Shown: positions 1 through 11,695 of the stretch, piece after piece
How positions within the stretch are numbered: the first letter of the stretch is position 1
Layout of the letters: the number at the start of each line of letters is the position of its first letter
Assembly: GCF_050436995.1 (NCBI RefSeq)
Contig: NC_134770.1
Coordinates: 2,862,501 to 2,926,500 of the forward strand
DNA: 64,000 bases
Direction: 5' to 3'
DNA from: Anticarsia gemmatalis
Lineage: Eukaryota > Arthropoda > Insecta > Lepidoptera > Erebidae
Translations under genes and position numbers: made by a program
Notes under the pieces: model-generated
The model's input: only the letters and a program-made list of their open reading frames with translations
Told to the model about the DNA's origin: nothing
Database searches by the model: none

Positions 1-226
1 ATTTTACAGACCCCTTACAGGAAAGAGGATAAAGGAAACACGTGTTCTTGTTTAAAGATTTTTTTATACATTTACGTACTTTGTAAAGTGTCTTTAAACA
101 CTTAAGTTGTCTGATTAGTAACATTATGCGTTAAATACAGTTGCTGGGGACTATAACAATGTAAGTGTGTGTTTTACGAACAAAAAACTACTAAATTGAT
201 TTGATGACGTTTCGCTGTTCTTAAGT

Positions 227-400
227 TGTGACGCCACAACCATTGCGTCGGGAGGTCGTAGGTTCATTTCCCACTCGGATCAATTATTTGTGAGATCCGC
301 ATTAGGTAGTTGTTTCGGATCTGGTTATACTTTGTGTCCGTTTTGAATGTTTGTAGAAGTCCCTGCAATCCAGGCTAAAATAAAAAAAAAGTAGGTATTA
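227..400 (+). mobile_element. tRNA-derived SINE relic, third family, with A-rich tail
   Basis: GTCGTAGGTTCATTTCCCAC is a worn B box. CAATTATTTGTGAGATCC and TAGTTGTTTCGGATCTGG match the SINE at 34206. It ends in AAATAAAAAAAAAG. Confidence 0.6.
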
Positions 401-1049
401 TTACATATCGAGTTTTACAACAAAATTGAACTATAATAGTTCCACACAATATTGCGTATCATTACTAACTAAAGTTTAATAAACAATACATTTAACGCAT
501 TTCGTCTGAAGCATATTTCATAAAACCACCCCCGAGACTTGCGGTGTAATTACTCGGCCATGTTACCCTATTGCCGGTGTTGCCAGACTATAGTTGTGAA
601 ATCACCCAGGGGTGGGAGATTGTATATGTAGATGCTTGAATTTTAATACTGGCAATGTTTTAGTGATGGGAGAAAGGAAGTTTTCATGCAGGTATCAGTA
701 AAGTTCTTAAGCTAGTTTTAAATGTGTAGTAGAAACAAGACTAATATAAGTTTGGTAATCATAAAATTAATGTGCTTTTTTGGGTTCGATTCGAAGTCCT
801 AAGTTTTTCTATTTATTTCTTTTCATTAGTGGTCTGAAATGTGATAACGTAACCCGGATTGAGAATTAGTCTCGTCCGACAATATGAACTATGAATCGTC
901 CGTGTATTTCACACAATACACTAATATAACAGTCGTGATATTACTTACAGATATTACTTAGATAGTTTAAAACATATAATTCCATATGTAATAATGTACT
1001 TAATATTTAAAGCGTAGGACTAACAACATAAACAATGAAAAAGAGCATA
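401..1049. other. intergenic, nothing recognised
   Basis: AT-rich sequence between the SINE relic and the first mariner. No open frame, RNA or repeat family that I can name. Confidence 0.6.
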
Positions 1050-1258
1050 TTAGGTCGGGGAAAAAGTATTTTCGCATTATAGTATGTATGAACTTGTAAT
1101 AAAATCAAGCTTCAAGAATCACCAATGAGTACACGGTTCATTAGGATTCTTTCAATGTGCTCGTGAGATACCCAAATATCGAGCTTTTTTGTGTAGAGAA
1201 AAGATTTATCACAAGTTCATACATACTATGATGCGAAAAGACTTTTTCCCCGACCTAA
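1050..1258 (-). mobile_element. miniature mariner element, copy 1
   Basis: A 209-bp element flanked by TA on both sides. The left end TTAGGTCGGGGAAAAAGT and the right end (inverse of CTTTTTCCCCGACCTAA) form inverted repeats of about 45 bp. Inside, the minus strand keeps a damaged copy of the mariner transposase segment around WVPHELT; here it reads LDIWVSHEHIER. It is internally deleted and cannot encode a transposase. A second copy lies at 47649. Confidence 0.85.
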
Positions 1259-1317
1259 TATTAAGGACATCACTATCTACATAGGTCTTTTAAGTCACAA
1301 ACGAAGATGTTCCCTCA

Positions 1318-1591
1318 TCTATACTATTAATATAATTATATAATTAATATAATAAAGCTGAAGTTTGTTTGTTTGTTTGTTTGTTTGAACGCGCTAATCT
1401 CAGGAACTACTGGTCCGATTTGAAAAATTCTTTCAGTGTTAGACAGCCCATTTATCGAGGAAGGCTATAGGCTATATAACATCACGCTACGGTCATTAGG
1501 AGCGGAGTAGCAACGAAAAATGTTACAAAAACGGGGAAAATTTTGACCCATTCTCTTAGGTGACGCAAGCGAAGTTGCGCGGGTCAGCTAG
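1318..1591 (+). mobile_element. non-autonomous Helitron-like element, family 1
   Basis: Begins TCTATACTA after an A and ends GGGTCAGCTAG before a T, with no target duplication and no terminal inverted repeats. Near the 3' end CGCAA-GCGAAG-TTGCG folds into a hairpin about 12 bases before CTAG. These are Helitron hallmarks. The AT-rich 5' end is expanded, and a run of TTTG units follows AAGCTGAAG. Confidence 0.75.
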
Positions 1592-4500
1592 TTACTAATA
1601 TTCTTCTATCTGACGCCACCTGAATCATCTGCAATAGATGGACACAGGCCAATAATGATGATGATGATGATGACACCTTCAGGTATTAAAGCTGTAATGA
1701 TATTATAGAAAACACTACATATTACTACAGGTATATTCCCGGTAGGTGTATCGAGTGTGTACGACGCGACGCGACGTTTATAAATTGACTACCGCTCGGG
1801 TGAATGACATTCGATTAAACAAGACTACTTACCCGCTAGGGGTTTAGTTTTAAATGTAGCGAAATATCGCTTTGGGATCAAGTTGTAGTTAGCTAACGCG
1901 GCTTCGCTTGCTTGAGTAAGAGGGGTTGATTTTTGGAAAAACGGAAGCTTTTGTTTGACCTCGGGTTTTTAATTATCTGTAGGCTGAATTTTATCAAAAT
2001 TTGTTTAGTAGTTAAGCTATGAAAACATCACAGATAAACAAACTTTGACGTCTACTATATTATTAGTACTATTATCTTTTATTAAGAAACTAGAAAAGTT
2101 ATGATAATTTTGCAGTTTTTTAAATGTTTCTCGGGGATAATCGGTTGTTGTTATTCACTAGGTTTTGTTTGCGGCTCCAATTGCAACGATTTTTTTCTTA
2201 AGTCAGTAAAAAATATCCTTAAAAATTAATTACGCTGAATTGAAAATCATGGCAGTAGTTTTGAAGTTTATTGCGATCAAATGCACTTTGTTGTATAATA
2301 TCTTATGATAATAATATAGTAATACAATGAACGAACGCTTAAAAATCCAAAATCTAGATTCCATGTGCATTTGACCCATAAAACATCTTCTTTTATTCCA
2401 AAAATTTCATTTAATATTCAAAACCAGTCGTTCAAAACGCTTAGTCTTCAATTTGGAATGCCCGGCTCGCCCGGTTGTCCAGGTTGGTCCGGTTACCCGG
2501 ATTAAAACCGGACGTGTGGCCAAGATCCGTTATGCAAACCCGCCGGCTTCTGGTCTAAAATCTACATCGACGATACCGAATTACTTATTTAAACCTTGTT
2601 ATGTATTAAAAGCGAGGATTTGGCATAATATTTAATCGAGATTATGGGAACAAAGCCTTTTAAAAATGAACTAAGAAACAAACGATTTCGATAGTCTAGT
2701 GCCAACACGATGCAACAATAAAGAAATAGATAATGTATGTCGCAAATAAATTGTAAAAATGCTGTTATTTTAGTCGTGTTTTTGTGTCGCCAAGATGTCT
2801 AATCAAATTGGTGGATTTAATCTAGAAAAAAAAACAATAAAATATCAAGAGTTGTATGTATTAGAATCTTGTGCATGTCTGTAATATTGGCATAAGCATA
2901 CGCCCTTGTATAACCTACAGAAAATATTGTAAATGTTGATGTTTATTCTGTTGACATGCCTTATAAATAAATAAATAAAGAGTTTGTGAAGATAATTGCA
3001 GTGATAACTTAATCAGTGATAGTTTAATCAGGAAGCTGGGCTTTGGAATATATTTAAAATCTGAAACTTGTTGGTCATACTCCTATCGGCCCCTATAAGT
3101 GCGACGAAATCTAAATCATTTATTAATTTCACCCTTAATTTGTACTTCTGGTACTCAGCTTATTTTTTTCATTAAGCAAAGAGGACATTGTCATATAGTT
3201 TGGCTATAGTTTCGCCTATCTTCCACAGGAGCACCTCCTTATTCCCAACGTTGTCTCATTAACTATACAAGCGTCGAAGTATTCCCCCGATGGACTTCAA
3301 ACAGCCTGGAATTCCTCAAAATATAAGCTTTCAGAGATCCTCAGTCGTAATTACAAATACAGATATGAATTTTCTTTAGCCTCGTCTTATGCTGGGATGT
3401 GGAGTAATCTGGTGGTCTTAGGTAAATAGGAATACGGTGTTTTGCTTTGTACAATTTGTTTGTATGATAGTTGTGCTTTCAAGCTTTGATTAAGTTTCGT
3501 GGTACATTCTTGGGTGAAATGGTTTTTGGATTTTGTAGGTTATAAGTATTAATATTGATGAATGAATGAAGATATTAATATTGTTCATTAATGAGTTAGT
3601 AAATTTAAGGAATAATGGTTTTGTTTTTGGATTTATGGGATCTCGTAGTGCATTTTGTAAAGTGATTTTGGATTCTACATAGAGAAAATTTACGAAAGGC
3701 ATATTTTTTTTAGACTTGGCTTTGAGTATAATATAATTTGATGTGTAATGCTGAAGTTTTGAAAATAAGCAATGAACAACAACTGAAAACATGGAGTTTA
3801 ACTTAATAATTTATCAATTTCGATAAATATAAACATTTTGTTGTGATTTTAGTAGTACTCTCTTGTTAGTACGTACTACATATTTATATTAAATCTGTCG
3901 CCATGCACACCTACAGTCAGTAAATCTCATTTTTCATTCGTATTAGCCGATTGCTTACTTGCTTTGCAATGACCATAAAGCATTTTCCACACAAACAAAA
4001 CAATTTTCAACTGAAATCTTGTACAAAACTATGAAACTATATCGAACAATCATAAAATATTACACTTGCTGCCCTTTACGACACTAATCTCCACAAGTTA
4101 CAGGCTCCAATACACTTGAGTGCACATAAACGTATACAGCGAAATTATTCCACACGATCGCGTCACAACGCTGCTTGTATCAGATAATTGCACTGACGTG
4201 TAAGGCTGTGCAACGTTGGTTAAATGCTCTATACTGTTTTGTGCTCGGCAGTGTACGGATTGTGGTAATGTTAGGGAATGATCGTAAATGGATAAGCAGA
4301 GATTGGAGTTTGAATTGATGTGTTAAAGTAAAATGTATTGGGATTTAGGATTGGGAGACTCTGTGGTATTGTGCCACTCTTTATAATAAATACCTTACTT
4401 GCTTCCTTTAAGTACCTTCCCATTAGTACCTATTATTTTATGGAAGCCATAATCTGCTTTTTACCCTCAAAAGAAACAGTTTTTGAAAAAAGTTGGCTAT

Positions 4501-5932
4501 GTTTGGTCCCGTGTTTTTAACTACCAGCAAAAATTTTCCGAAATCGGTTCAGTGGTTTCACCGTAAAAGCGTAATAGGCCGACTTACGTATTTGTGCCAT
4601 AAAGTATCTTTAAGAATATAGTAGCTTATTATGTCTGCGACTCCATCCTCTAGTTAAAAATTATAACGTCTGTGATCTCTTATCTTGCAAAACGTTATCA
4701 AAATGCCGTGTTAGCCGTAGACGGAAAGACAAACAGACAAACACGCGAGTAGACATCGTCTCAGAACATTAAATTCAAATGCAGAACACTTTCAGTAACG
4801 TTTAAATTCTTCCTTACTTAAGCTAAGTTTCGCTTTCTTTAACAAAAACTTCTAGAACCTACTCCCGTCTTTAAAGAGTCACTTTTAGATAGTTTTTTTA
4901 GTTTTATTTCGTGAAAAGTTCTTTGAATTCTTTGCCTTGAAGCGAAGAACTTAAATATTTGTAGTTTTTGTATTATTAGCTGGCTTTTGTCGTTGAAGAT
5001 CATTATTTAAGGGTTTTAGTTTAAAAATAGTTTGAAATTTATATTACTAATAATATTATTTTGCGTAAATGGAAACGCCCGGGAGGGGATGTCCTAGAAA
5101 GACATCGTTGATATCTTGCAAAAAGGCCGGCTGTGCCGTGCGTAGTACTTGTAATTACGTGTAGTATAGATATCGTAGCATTTTGGGGTATCGTATTATT
5201 TTTGAACAAAGTATAATGTAATGATTAAACCTATTTTTTGTCATACCATATATGGGCACACAAGCGGTAGCGGGTTAAAATATTTCACAGGGTACTAAAA
5301 GCCAATTTTTATATTGAAAATATGTTTTTCGCATGAATTTAGCAGAGTTTACAGTAATTATATTATGGTCAACAAAAAACATCACATTTTTTTTTCAAAT
5401 ATTGTTTTTTGTGTCTTAGTCTGACTATAGAAATGCCGCATTCGTAGACAGATGCAAGTAATCTAATTATCCTTAACCATTACCCAGTCAATGTCTAATC
5501 ATTACATCTGACTAACCCGTCAAGACAATTAAATCAAACCTAATATATAACTGAATACACGTCAGATCCACGAGAAGTGAATACTAATGAGCCTTGATAG
5601 GTAGACTGGAAACTATATCTAATATTGTATTGTTCTAGACTGAAACTTTCACTATCGGGCTTAGTTTTGTTGTATTGTTATTACCTAATAGGATTATTTA
5701 GTTGGAAACTATTGATTTGGAATAGAGATGGGTTAATTAGAGATGTATGAATCCTTTTTCTTGCCTGTTGTACTCGAAGGTATAAACATGAATATATCTA
5801 TGTGTTGTTTTTTTTGCCTGTTATATCCGAATTTGTAGGTAAAGGTGTATCGAAATACATACACTTTTCGCAGTAAATGTGAAGCGAATCCTAGATGTAT
5901 TACCAAGATCTGGGGTAATATTTTAACCCATT
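1592..5932. other. intergenic DNA with worn repeats
   Basis: Includes a GAT-trinucleotide run near 1655, a GC-rich patch at 2440-2560 (see findings), and a TAAATAAATAAATAAAG stretch ending near 2980, as in retroposon tails. Worn element pieces of the type CGAAATCGGTTCAGTGGTTT lie near 4538-4750. The 100-residue minus-strand frame at 3490 has low-complexity composition and no family resemblance. Confidence 0.5.
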
Positions 5933-6137
5933 AATGGCCCACTACTGGGCAAGGGTCTCCTCCCGTAATGAGGGAGGGGTTAGGCCTTGAAGGAAAACAT
6001 CGTGATGATCGTGAACAAACACCGTTAGAACGTACGCATAACTTCTAAGAGTCATTGGTGTGTTGCCTCGGGTTCGAATCTGCAACCACTTGCGTGGGAG
6101 GTACCAGCTTATACCTACCATTCGGCTATCAATGCCA
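5933..6137 (-). mobile_element. tRNA-derived SINE
   Basis: On the minus strand the head has an A-box-like TAGCCGAATGG and the B-box-like GATTCGAACCCGAGG; the tail ends ACCCTTGCCCAGTAGTGGGC and TTAATGGG. This composite is a lepidopteran SINE of which further pieces occur at 7250, 19439, 51858, 52908 and 55640. Confidence 0.7.
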
Positions 6138-6983
6138 CAGTAATTTAGACGGAGGGAAATAACTAGATACTTTATTTAATAAGAACGCAATGAAATTCAT
6201 CAGATCCAATGTCTGTGATAACATTTTGTAATTAACTGTTTAAACATGCTTGCACATTTTTATCTTTCAAAAAATAAACGTTGTTATAACTTTCCCTCCC
6301 AAAGAAATCTACATTTCTTTTAAGAAATCCTCGTCTAAAACCTTTAGATAAAGCCAGGCTAGGCATTGACATGCGATTGACTTCCGATATCGTCATCCAT
6401 TTCTCATTCTTTTCCTAAATACAGTTTTTATTGGAATCTAATTTCTTTCCGAGAGGCAACTGTTCGATTATCAGATTGTCAAGTCGATCAATCAAGAGAC
6501 GCTTTGCCAAGCATAAGTAATTTAAAAGTTTTCTCTCGGAAAAGAGATTTTTTGCGCGATTGTTACTCAAGCTGAGATATTTTTGGATTGTTTGGATTTT
6601 TTTGAGCGTTGATGTTTTGGTTGTGTTGTAGACCAGATTCGTATAAATCTATCTGCTTAGATAATTATCTAAATATTGGGGTTATCCAAAATCGACGGTA
6701 AAAAAGTACAATGCTACCCGAAATAACTTTCAGAGAACTAAGAAAAAAACATTTTCTAGATTTGGTAACCAAAGTTCAGCATGTGGTTATAGTAATAACA
6801 AAATTCGGTCGCTTAAAAAGACCACAAAGTCCCATGTTAGGTGGAGTGGACACAAAATGTTTTCTTCTGCAAAGCACATGTTGCAAATAGATTTACAACC
6901 TGTTACATTTACAACCGGTCATCTGCCGAGCGCGCATCACGATGTTTTCCTTTACCGTTAGAGCAAGTGACAATTATTTCTAA

Positions 6984-7231
6984 CTAGCTGACCCGCGCAA
7001 CTTCGCTTGCGTCACCTAAGAGAATGGGTCAAAATTTTCCCCGTTTTTGTAACATTTTTCGTTGCTACTCCACTCCTAATGACCGCAGCGTAATGTTATA
7101 TAGCCTATAGCCTTCCTCGATAAATAGGCTATCTAACACTGAAAGAATTTTTCAAATCGGACCCGTAGTTCCTGAGATTAGCGCGTTCAAACAAACAAAC
7201 AAACTCTTCAGCTTTATAATATTAGTATAGA
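6984..7231 (-). mobile_element. non-autonomous Helitron-like element, family 1
   Basis: Inverted copy: CTAG with the subterminal hairpin at the left, and TAGTATAGA before T at the right. It shows the same A/T target preference as the other copies and is immediately followed by a SINE fragment. Confidence 0.75.
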
Positions 7232-7249
7232 TACACAGATAACTTCGAA

Positions 7250-7336
7250 AAGTCATTGGTGTGTTGCCTCGGATTCGAACCAGCGAACACTTGCGTGGGA
7301 GGTGCCGACTTAAACCACTTGGCTATCACTGCTGTT
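7250..7336 (-). mobile_element. tRNA-derived SINE head fragment
   Basis: Contains the inverse of GGTTCGAATCC-like and TAGCCAAGTGG boxes, matching the head of the SINE at 5933. It lies directly beside the Helitron at 6984-7231. The 62-residue frame over it is a by-product. Confidence 0.65.
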
Positions 7337-9185
7337 AAAAATAATTTAGATAAGTAATACAGTAAAAAGTAGTAGTAAAAAAAGTCTAGCATACTTTTTA
7401 TTTCCTTCAAAGATAGGTAGTATTTTACAAGGGTTTCAAATATATGTAGAACGCATACATATCGTAAATCGCAATATTTTACGAGCTATGTTTAAGAAGT
7501 AGGTCATACTAGGGTTGACAGGTGTACTAGATGTCCCCGCGTCTAGTTTCGTGTATATTAATGTACTATTTGATATATTGTGTTGCAAATATGTTGGTAT
7601 GTATCTTTTTAAAGACAGTGACTATGCTAGCTAGGTCTATGTATCATTCAAGGTCTTTTAAGCGCTTATCATAAACAACGAATAAAAAACGGGTGGTCCT
7701 CAAATATCGGTGCATCACAATAATATTGGTTCTGTTAGAGAATTAACGCCTGAGTCGTGATAGTTACACATCTTTAGTAGATTAGGATAATTAGACTTTA
7801 TGACTATTTGACATTGAATACCTTGCATGATTTTATTTTCTTAAAAGAGAGATAACTGCTATCACTAGTCCAAGAACAATCTGGTGGATAAATTAAAATG
7901 AATAATATTTCTTCATTACGCAGTTTAGCACACTCAGTTACTATTTTATTCAAATACTTACAACCCTGGTGTGAACAGTGTCCTAGAAATCCCGCACACC
8001 TGTGCATCCCACGGGACAGGCACGGTGTCAAAACTGCACGGCTTTAAAAGCATTGGAGGAGGTTGCTATCTGAATACGGAATACTTTTGAAAATATGATT
8101 TGTCGAGCTGCATTTGTTACAAGAGAAGGGCCGAGACCTTTTGGTTTAGTAAGTCTTTTTTTGCATTAACTTTGTTAATATCCTAAACTAGCCAGTGCAG
8201 GTGATTTCGAAAATTTCGCCTCAGTATATAATAGAAATTCTAACAGCATATCCATTCTATTTATAGAAAACTAGCTTTTACCCGCGACTTCGTCCGCCAT
8301 CTGAATTTTCCCATGGGAATGCGTCCTTTTTCCTAAGTAAAAAGTAGCCTATGTCCTTTCTCGGGAATCAAAATATCTCCATACCAAATTTCATGCAAAT
8401 TGGTTCAGTAGTTTAGGCGTGATTGAGTAACAGACAGAGTTACTTTTGCATTTAGAATATTGGTAAATATTAGTAAAAAAGCAAAATTAGTAAATATGAA
8501 TGAAGACAGGCAAACTAAAAACAACTAAACTACAGTCCTTTGTGTTAGCTCAGGGAATAAAGTGTCTGCGTATCAAATATCAATCCATTACTAAGTCTTG
8601 CGTCTATGCTTATAAGAGCAACACATACCTTATCATAATACCTACTATCCAATCAAATAGATATACGTACTTCAACAACCTTACCAATAGTAATATATTT
8701 AGTAGGATTGTAGATTTTACTTTGATTTTCTTGACCATGCCACCATGCTGATTGTTGGCAACTAGAATCAGATGAGACCACGGCAGTCAAAATTTGATCA
8801 AAACTAGTCAGAATGTCGTCAATAAGTCAAAGCAAATAAAGTACAATAGCGTAAGTCTCGCATACAATACAATTTAAAATATGAAAGTCTGGAAAGTTAA
8901 AAAGTTACGATACAACACCTTTGGAAAGTTTAAAAAATGCAGCTTCCTTTTGCTTTTGTTCACATTAAAACAGATTGTAGACGACGGAATTTTCAACGAC
9001 TTTTCGTGATTAAGCTTTCACGGCGTCGTGACTTTTTTTAAATGAATGTAGTGTAGAATAAAACATTTAAAAATGAGTTTTTTGTAAAGATCTATATGGT
9101 TTAACGTCACAGCGGTATTACTGTTCCGGGTAGCAATGAGTTCAATACCCAGACATCATCATTAGGCTAGCTTTTCTTCCAACTA
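7337..9185. other. intergenic, one Helitron copy, otherwise unassigned
   Basis: Apart from the family 2 copy at 8271-8476, nothing here is recognised. Short frames have no family resemblance. Confidence 0.5.
8271..8476 (-). mobile_element. Helitron-like element, family 2 (diverged)
   Basis: Inverted copy starting CTAGCTTTTACCCGCGACTT, followed by the family's middle block AAAAAGTAGCCTATG and the block CAAATTGGTTCAGTAGTTTA. The right edge, near AATATTAGTA, is uncertain. Confidence 0.6.
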
Positions 9186-9360
9186 TGTTAGAGTCCAGTC
9201 TCACCGGATGCAGCCGTATACCAGTATTTTACATTGAGCGACTGCCTATCTGACCTCCATAACCCAGTTACCTGGGTTATAACACGATACCTTTCGGTAA
9301 GTCTGGTTGTCAGACTTTCAAGCTACTGACAAGTTTTAACGACTGTCAAAGATCTTTGAA
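9186..9360. repeat. interspersed repeat with TCACCGGATGCAGC core
   Basis: Shares TCTCACCGGATGCAGCCGTA and the downstream block AACCCAGTTACCTGGG with the copies at 11135 and 38277, in the same order. Non-coding. Confidence 0.6.
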
Positions 9361-11134
9361 AATGACATACGTTACCTCGCTATAAATAATTACAAAATCC
9401 CCTTCAACGATTTCAAGGCATCAAAGGTTCAAAAGCATTTAATTTCTAATCCTGATACTGTATCATAGACTGTAATGAACAATTTCAAGGTTCGCTTGAT
9501 ACCTTAATTACGTTGAATGTCGCTTTGATATTCTTGATTACAAGTTCTATTATAGGATACTGTGAATCATGAGTAATCGGTGAAGAGGACACTAGTGACA
9601 CACCTGCGCAAAATTCAGTGCCGAATGTTCTGTTTAATAAGTTCTTCTTGCTAATATTTTCTGTTAGGAATATCTTTGAGATTGTCCGGAGTCCCTAGGC
9701 ACGTAAGACCGTCGGTCCTTCGCCTGACCTCTCACTGGTCTTGTCGGTTATGTAGTAGTAGTGCATACACTTGCACCATTGGCCAGTTTTAATGAAACAG
9801 ACCACCGTAGCAACAAATCGGCTAGGACATACAGAAGTTAAAGCCGCGATTCGGTGATTGGCAGTCGACTACGCTTATCCTCAGACTACAGAGAAAGTGA
9901 GGAAAAAGCGTTATTAGTTTTTCTTAAGATAACTACAATCACAAAACCTAAAAAAATCTTGTTTTGTGGGGAATTTTACAAATATAAAACAAACGGAAAC
10001 ACGACCCGTAGCAACAAAAAGATATTTGTTGTTTTATAAACGAATAATCGAACCCACACACACAATGAATCGCAACAGAAAAATCCGGGAAATTAAATTA
10101 CTCATCCTATTTTTAGAAACCTTCAGAAGCACCGCACATACTCTAAAAAGGTAATGTTTTATAATAAAAGAACGTTTTTCATTTAAACTTTTCCTGAAAT
10201 TGAACTAAGAGTTGGTAACTCTTGTTATAAATAGGTTGCTTGAGTGCGGTTTCAGTCTCTTGTTGCGCACATTTTTCATTTAGTCCAAGAAAATGGCTAT
10301 ACTTTTTTATTTTAACGCCGGACTGCGATTTTTCTTGGTGTTTTAAAAATTACTGCTTGGTTTTTGATATTTTTGTTGTAGCTGCATATGATCTGCGCTA
10401 CTCTATAGAATATTCAATACTATTGATTAGCAAACGTTTAACATTGAAAACTTATTTGAAAATAAAAAGTAGCTCTTGAGTACAAAAATTTCTCGATAGA
10501 TACCCGGTTGCCGGAATCTCGTGGTGGTAAATTTTCCTGCTGAAATCTCGCCACCAAATATTATTTTCTGTGCATTACCTATATGCGTGAGATAATTGAG
10601 AGATCTATGGCATTTTGCTCCATAATTCATGTCATTCTTACCCATATCATAGGGAAAGATTGAAAATTGGTAAGAACCCTAAATCTTTCCCTAAAACAGT
10701 AACATTATATTCGAAAAGAAAATGAAAATATATACAAACCAAACTACCTCTTCAAAATATAATTAATTTCAACATTAATCATGTATGTTTAATCAGTATA
10801 ACCACTCATTTTAATAATTATGGATAATTACGAATATCGCATGTGGAGGAATTTAATTTGGGGATATTAAAACAATCACAGCGCTTCAGTAAATCATGTT
10901 TTTGATAGCGATGTGGGGTTAAGGAAAATATGTGGGTACCTGAAAGTGACCTTTTGTGACCTTGACCTTTGAACTTGACCTTGGGTTAATGAGTTAAATT
11001 TTGGACATTATTTGACATTACTACCTCTTGTTCCCGTAAGAGACAGATTATTCAGAGACAGATATTAGGAAAAAACACTTTCTACTGTATTTGTAAATAC
11101 TTAGCTTTTCTTTCAAACTACATAATATGTAGAA
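9361..11134. other. intergenic with hairpin and receptor-site cluster
   Basis: A 12-bp inverted repeat TAGGGAAAGATT is present at about 10650-10694, and the TGACCTT cluster at 10947. Overlapping short frames at 9854-10645 look random. Confidence 0.5.
10947..10982 (-). promoter_or_regulatory. cluster of four nuclear-receptor half-sites
   Basis: Four TGACCTT words begin at 10947, 10957, 10963 and 10976. On the minus strand they read AAGGTCA, including TCAAGGTCA (the FTZ-F1/ERR-type extended half-site) and AGTTCAAAGGTCA (an HNF4-type direct repeat spaced by one). The density in 36 bp is unusual. It lies about 10 kb beyond the Side-like 3' end; the target gene is unknown. Confidence 0.35.
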
Positions 11135-11225
11135 GTCGGCTTCCAGTATCACCGGATGCAGCTGAAATACCAGTTTTTTACATGGAGCGACTTCCAATCT
11201 TACCTCCACAACCCAGTTACCATAT
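11135..11225. repeat. interspersed repeat with TCACCGGATGCAGC core, short copy
   Basis: Carries CGGCTTCCAGTATCACCGGA and CCTCCACAACCCAGTTACC, then stops. It is truncated compared with the copy at 38277. Confidence 0.6.
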
Positions 11226-11441
11226 TGCTTCATACACATACACATAATGTACCGCAGCCCAATTTAAAAGTACTACGCTCCTGATTTCTTTGTACTTATA
11301 AGAAAGGTCTGTAATAAGTAAAAAAGAATTAGAACAAGAAGAGAATTTTGCTCTTGTCAAGAGTCGGATCACAAGATAACAGTTTCTTGCATATTAGGAA
11401 CAGTTATAAGCAACAAAACAATGAACTTGTATTTAGCTGCA

Positions 11442-11695
11442 TCTATACTAATATTATAAAGCTGAAGATTTTGTTCTTTTGTTTGTTTGAACGCGTTTAT
11501 CTCAGGAACTACTGATCCGATTTGAAAAATTCTTTCAGTGTTGGATAGTCCATTTATCGAGGAAGGCTATAGGCTATATAACATCATGCTACAGCTATTA
11601 TGAGCGGAGTAGCAACGAAAATTGTTACAAAAACGGGGAAAATTATGACCCATTCTCTCTTCGGTGACGCAAGCAAAGTTGCGCGGGTCAGCTAG
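11442..11695 (+). mobile_element. non-autonomous Helitron-like element, family 1
   Basis: Complete copy from TCTATACTAATATTATAAAG to GGTCAGCTAG, between A and T. The loop of the 3' hairpin has one change (AGCAAAGTT) that keeps the stem. Confidence 0.75.

Noticed and set aside
1655..1675. CRISPR-like or satellite repeat
   Set aside because: It is a simple GAT trinucleotide run; no spacer-repeat structure exists anywhere in the window.
3490..3792. 100-residue minus-strand frame
   Set aside because: Low-complexity, Ile/Lys/Asn-rich, with no domain or conserved motif; expected by chance in AT-rich DNA.
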